A stretch of 64,000 bases of DNA from Agelaius tricolor (taxonomy: Eukaryota; Chordata; Aves; Passeriformes; Icteridae): contig JALJCS010000022.1 of NCBI GenBank assembly GCA_023055355.1, positions 8,479,001 to 8,543,000 on the forward strand, written 5' to 3'. The position numbers and the translations under genes were made by a program. Under the pieces are notes generated by a model that saw nothing but the letters and a program-made list of their open reading frames with translations, was not told where the DNA came from and made no database searches. This document shows positions 60,044 to 64,000 of this stretch, in pieces (position 1 is the stretch's first letter; every line of letters starts with the position of its first letter).

Positions 60044-60149
60044 CAGCTGTTTGTGAAAGGAAAGCACCTCATTTTTCATAGCCTCTCCCTACTGCCCTCT
60101 CCTGAAGGCTTGACAAATTAGGTAAATTGATAAAAAGTAGCAGTGTCTT

Positions 60150-60720
60150 GTGCAATGAAATGTCCTGTGAATAAAGGAGCTGAATGCTTGCAAATGATTG
60201 TGAGAATCATCTGAATTAAATAAAACCACCATCAGATAGTCTTCAGTGACGTGCTAGGGAATGTTATTAGTCAGAGTCCAGCAGTTTTGTGGTATTTAGC
60301 ATCCTCTGGCATTTCAGTGACCTTTTATAAGGCAGATTGCATGGAACAATTAATTTATTTCATGACCATCCCATTGTATTCAAGATAAAAAATGTTAGTC
60401 AAAACCAGGTGTCCGGATCAGAGCCATGTATTGCATTTCAAAACCCATTGAGTGGAAGCTAATTTCAGCAATTTGCATGAGAGCCTTTTGCTATCACTTC
60501 TGCCATAGTATCAGTGTCAGCTCAATTTTCAGAGCAGCTGTAGCTCAAACACTGACCTGCTGCCTATTACAGTAGTGTAATGAAGTGCAATGGACTCGTA
60601 ATTATTCCACATTACTGTAGATCAAGTAACATGCAGCTTTCAGTTATCACAATGGAATCCCAGTTCTTGCTCAAAATGAGAAAACTGACCATGAAGTTGA
60701 TTTAAGGGTGTCATCAAATA
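60150..60720. promoter_or_regulatory. Candidate conserved non-coding element with octamer
   Basis: About 570 bases of complex sequence lacking repeats. It holds a perfect POU octamer ATTTGCAT (60471-60478) next to GCTAATTTCAG, plus GGAACAATTAATTTATTTC (near 60345) and CTCGTAATTATTCC (near 60596). CpGs are retained at AGTGACGTGC, GTGTCCGGATC and ACTCGTAAT. TGACGT is also a CRE-type core. Conservation was not tested. Confidence 0.28.
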
Positions 60721-61967
60721 TTACCTTCAGAGCCTGCAAATGTACTACTTATTTCCCAGATAGCATCTGACATTGCTGTGCAAATGTCCCAGAGTCACTG
60801 CATACTTGAATAAACTAGTTTCAAATAACTAAGCCAGGAGTTCTATCTGAGAGGCAGGAGTAAATTGAGATGGGATGTTCTTAAAATTTCTGGTAATGCA
60901 ATTGCATTAGGCAAATTATTTCATAGTCTCCTTTTTAGCACCATCTGTGAGACAGCCAAAGAACTTATTTGTGAAATCACGGGGAATTTTTTCTTTCCAT
61001 TGCTGCATGTGACATATTGAGCATTATGAATTTGACTAAAAATCACTCACTGCCTGCCTGTACAATCATGACCTCAGCCTGCTCAGACCATATTTCTTCC
61101 AAAGAATGAGCCATGATTGTCAAAATCTCTACATTCAGATCTATCCCTTCCCCAACTCCCTTGATAGGACCATCTAAAAACCCTCTTTTAGCCCTGTCTT
61201 TTAGAGAGGGAAAACCTTGGAGGCAGCTCACAACACAACAACATGGAATACTGTGTGGGACAAGCAGGGGGACAAGGGCTTCACAGCAAGCAGGTTTTGT
61301 CACCCAGCACTGACACATTGCCTTGGATTGAAGGAATGGCAGAGCTCCTCATACGTAATTTGCATTTTTCTCTGTAGGCAGCAGGCAGGGAGTGTTTGGA
61401 AGTGGGCTATTCACTTTTTATTTTCCAACTTCTTGCTTAGCTAACTACTACCAGTAGTTGCTTAGGAAGTTTTGTTGCTGCAGATAGAGGTAATTATTTC
61501 TATTTTTTAAGCAAATTTTCAGAAAAGTCTCTTGGCACATCACCTTCGGTATCTGGCATGAAATTTTAGCTCTTCCCTGCCAGAGGTAGCAGGATATTGA
61601 AATATATGGAACGTGCAGACTGGAAAGTTTAACTGTCAAAAGCAGTCCATTGTGTCCAGAGTAAAATCAAATTAAGTTATAAAAAGGTAAAATAATCCTT
61701 GCAGAGCAATTTGTTAGAATCTGGGTGGTTTGTTTGGGATTTTTTTTTTTCCTACAGCGAGGAGGAAGGGAATGTGGGTTAGATTTTCACTTTCAGCCCA
61801 CACAGAATTCACACACAGTAATTCAGTTCAGGTAAGATGCAGTACTGGATGTCTGGATGAACACACACTCCTTTCTTTGGGACAGAGAAGGGGAGTGCTG
61901 GGATGGAGGGGACAACAGGGTTTAGAGAAAGGTACAACAAGGCAGAAAACTCAGCAAAAAGTAAAGA
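60721..61967. other. Non-coding DNA, no gene seen
   Basis: No repeat or exon is recognised. At 61043-61318 overlapping frames on both strands are open (66-91 codons), which suggests composition only. Confidence 0.5.
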
Positions 61968-62035
61968 TTCACAGGATGGTTTGGGTTGGAAGGGACCTAA
62001 AGATAGTCTACTTACAACACCCTGCCATGGGCATG
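61968..62035 (-). mobile_element. Very short CR1 LINE 3' fragment
   Basis: GATTCACAGGATGGTTTGGG, then TTGGAAGGGACCTAAAGATAG and ACACCCTGCCATGGGCA match the first 65 or so bases of the reverse-strand CR1 consensus. Similarity stops abruptly at GCATGTTGC. The low divergence and extreme 5' truncation suggest a relatively young, abortive insertion. Confidence 0.85.
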
Positions 62036-64000
62036 TTGCTTATAAGATTCCAAATTCCATCTTCATTTAAACAAAGGTATGTGTGGTAGAGTATCAGAAA
62101 GATGTCTTTCTCTTTCAAATGCAGGAAATGGAGAGAGGAGCAGTTGATCTCCAGCACAGCAGCAGCACATCACATTTATGGAAGGGTTTCAGGCTGCCTA
62201 CAGCGCTCGCATTTCCAAGGGATTACAAACCTGAACTCCTGGTTTTGTAACCCAGCACAATCCTTCCCTGATCTGGCTGATCCTGGACACAGATCACGGA
62301 AACCATGAACCAAGAGCAGCCCAGAGCCTGAACTCCAGGGGTAAGCATGTCTCAGGACAGTCTTTAAAGCATCATTCTGTCTGTGTGTCCATCTGCTCCT
62401 GCCTCTACCCCATGGTATCAGTATGAAAGGGCAAGCTGCAGCACTTAACACCACTACTTACAAATAAAAATGGAGGTAAATGCTTGGATAATACTAGAAA
62501 AGAATGGTAATGTGGGATTGCAAATCCATCTCAGACTGGAGGAGTTTTTTCTCCTTTTACATTCACCCTGTATAAATGATCACCAACAGAATGACCAGGG
62601 TTTAGAGCAGATTTTAAAGAGTTAATTTTAAGGGAGTACCTTCCTGTTTTCTTGAAATGCAGGGGCACTTATTTCTACTGCTTTAAAACATAGTTTAAAT
62701 CCTAATTCTAGATGTGACAATATTCCAGTCAGAGGCACCTCATTATGACAAAGCTAATGTGTCCAACCAGAAGAATTTACATATGGAGAATCGACTATTT
62801 TCAGTAAACAACTCATTAATGAGCCAACAAAACTTGGTTGTAGCAACTATTGCTCAACTAGTCAGAGTGAAATAATAATAATCAGAAGAGAAAAGCTAAT
62901 CTTGCACGTTTCAGATAAAAGGAAAAAAAATTCATCAAGTAAGCCCTGTTACAAAGGCATATTTGACACCACTTAATATGTATTATTCACTGGCACTAAA
63001 TTATGATTCTAAATCAGGAGGGTAACAAGGTGTTTTCCTGCATAAGATTTAGCTAAACCTCTAGAGTTTTTAATCTGTTTTCCTAACAAAGTTTACTCAG
63101 AAACATTGGCTCTGTTTTGACTGTCTGGAGACCCCAAGTCTCCCTGTGTAAACTGAAAGAGGCTCCCCATGCTGGCTCATGCTTTTATTATGGGAATCAC
63201 ACTAAATGTGATAATTTTAGAGAAGTGTGTGTTCACTGTTCCATCAGCTCCTCATGGTGCTTCCCTGGCATCAGCAGAATATGAATGTAGAGCTTTGGTC
63301 TAACTTTGAGGCCACTCACCACACACAGGAGTGACCTCACTGGGCCCCCAGCAGAAGATACACCTAAAATATGGCAAATTCCAATGGATAATTTTACCTG
63401 CCATTTTTGAGAGAAATATCTGACACTTCTGCCTTCATCTCCTCACAAACTGTGCTCTGAATATAAAAGATGGGGGTCCAAAGTCAAGCATCTGCCTTTC
63501 TTTGCATGGCAATGTTTCTGCTGGGCCACAAGGAGCTGCCATGGGTAAACCCTGAGATTATGTCTCTATGGGTTGGAGGTAGAGGCCAATTTCAGCAAGA
63601 CATGGGAGCTCCACATCTCCTAGAGAGCATGCATGGGGATTTTAGGGTTTTGAGAGAGAAGGCTGAAGGGGTACTATGACCTTCTAGTGCTCTGATGAAA
63701 GCCTCTTTGCAGAGCAGGTAGTTTAATTCAACATCCATCTATATAGTATCAGGAGAGAGCATTTGAAAATGTAGAGATGGATATTCCTTTCTCTTTTTTT
63801 TGGTCAGTCTCTCTGTTTCTGTTGACTTGAATCTGCTAATTCCCATCTGCCAAAAATTTGGCTCATGAACAAGATATATTTGAAATGTAAATCTCTGATG
63901 CAAATAACCAGAGATGATTTGGTATCTTTTATCAGGACAATAAATAATTTCTTTTTTAAGAGTATTTTTTCCCCCTAATAAAAATGCAGTTACTACCAGA
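62036..64000. other. Non-coding DNA to the window end
   Basis: No gene or transposon is recognised. The GC-richer part (62.1-62.4 kb) is open on both strands for 68-92 codons, without signatures. The remainder is AT-rich with short T runs. Confidence 0.5.

Noticed and set aside
26367..62035. Minus-strand orientation of all recognisable CR1 tails as evidence for a plus-strand host gene
   Set aside because: Four or five insertions are too few, the CR1 reverse-transcriptase fossil and the LTR have the opposite orientation, and CR1 lacks a strong poly(A) signal to drive such a bias.
1..64000. CRISPR arrays, operons, tRNA or rRNA genes, prophage
   Set aside because: None seen. The repeat content is vertebrate, and no regularly spaced identical repeats or cloverleaf sequences were found by eye.

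Overview
This window reads as nuclear non-coding DNA from a bird, most likely a songbird. It is AT-rich and poor in CpG, and it has no gene-dense stretch and no convincing spliced protein-coding gene. The lineage call rests on its repeats. Several CR1 LINE tails carry the avian 3' octamer (CATAGAAT on the reverse strand). A 393-bp solo LTR matches, from memory, a family that is abundant in passerine genomes. Three old MIR/CORE-SINE copies are the kind that survive in all amniotes. Open reading frames are short, rarely exceed 100 codons, and behave like chance frames.

Layout. 1-10 kb: AT-rich unique sequence with one very old CR1-like fragment near 6.6 kb and an octamer-containing segment at 8.5-8.9 kb. 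10-11.2 kb: an old unassigned repeat and a CR1 reverse-transcriptase fossil with a frameshift. 19.4-20.0 kb: on the minus strand, staggered open segments that could be a decayed coding sequence I cannot identify. 20.2-20.75 kb: a GC-richer patch open in several frames. 26.4-30.2 kb: three CR1 tails on either side of the only CpG-island-like patch (29.27-29.53 kb), which lies in a broader zone (27.9-29.5 kb) that keeps more CpG than the rest. 37.0 kb: a 37-bp tandem duplication with a palindromic core. 43.2-44.1 kb: a GC-rich patch followed by the solo LTR, with a 4-bp target-site duplication. 45.6-53.6 kb: homeodomain/SOX/POU-type motif clusters and three MIR copies. 60.1-60.7 kb: another regulatory-looking segment. 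62.0 kb: a short CR1 tail.

Functional reading. There is no operon, immune locus or other gene system here. The simplest explanation is a long intron or a gene desert. Any function is most likely regulatory (the CpG patch and TAAT/octamer-rich segments) or a by-product of mobile elements (LTR, CR1, MIR). Conservation and transcription cannot be judged from the sequence alone, so every regulatory call is low confidence and each finding names its decisive check.
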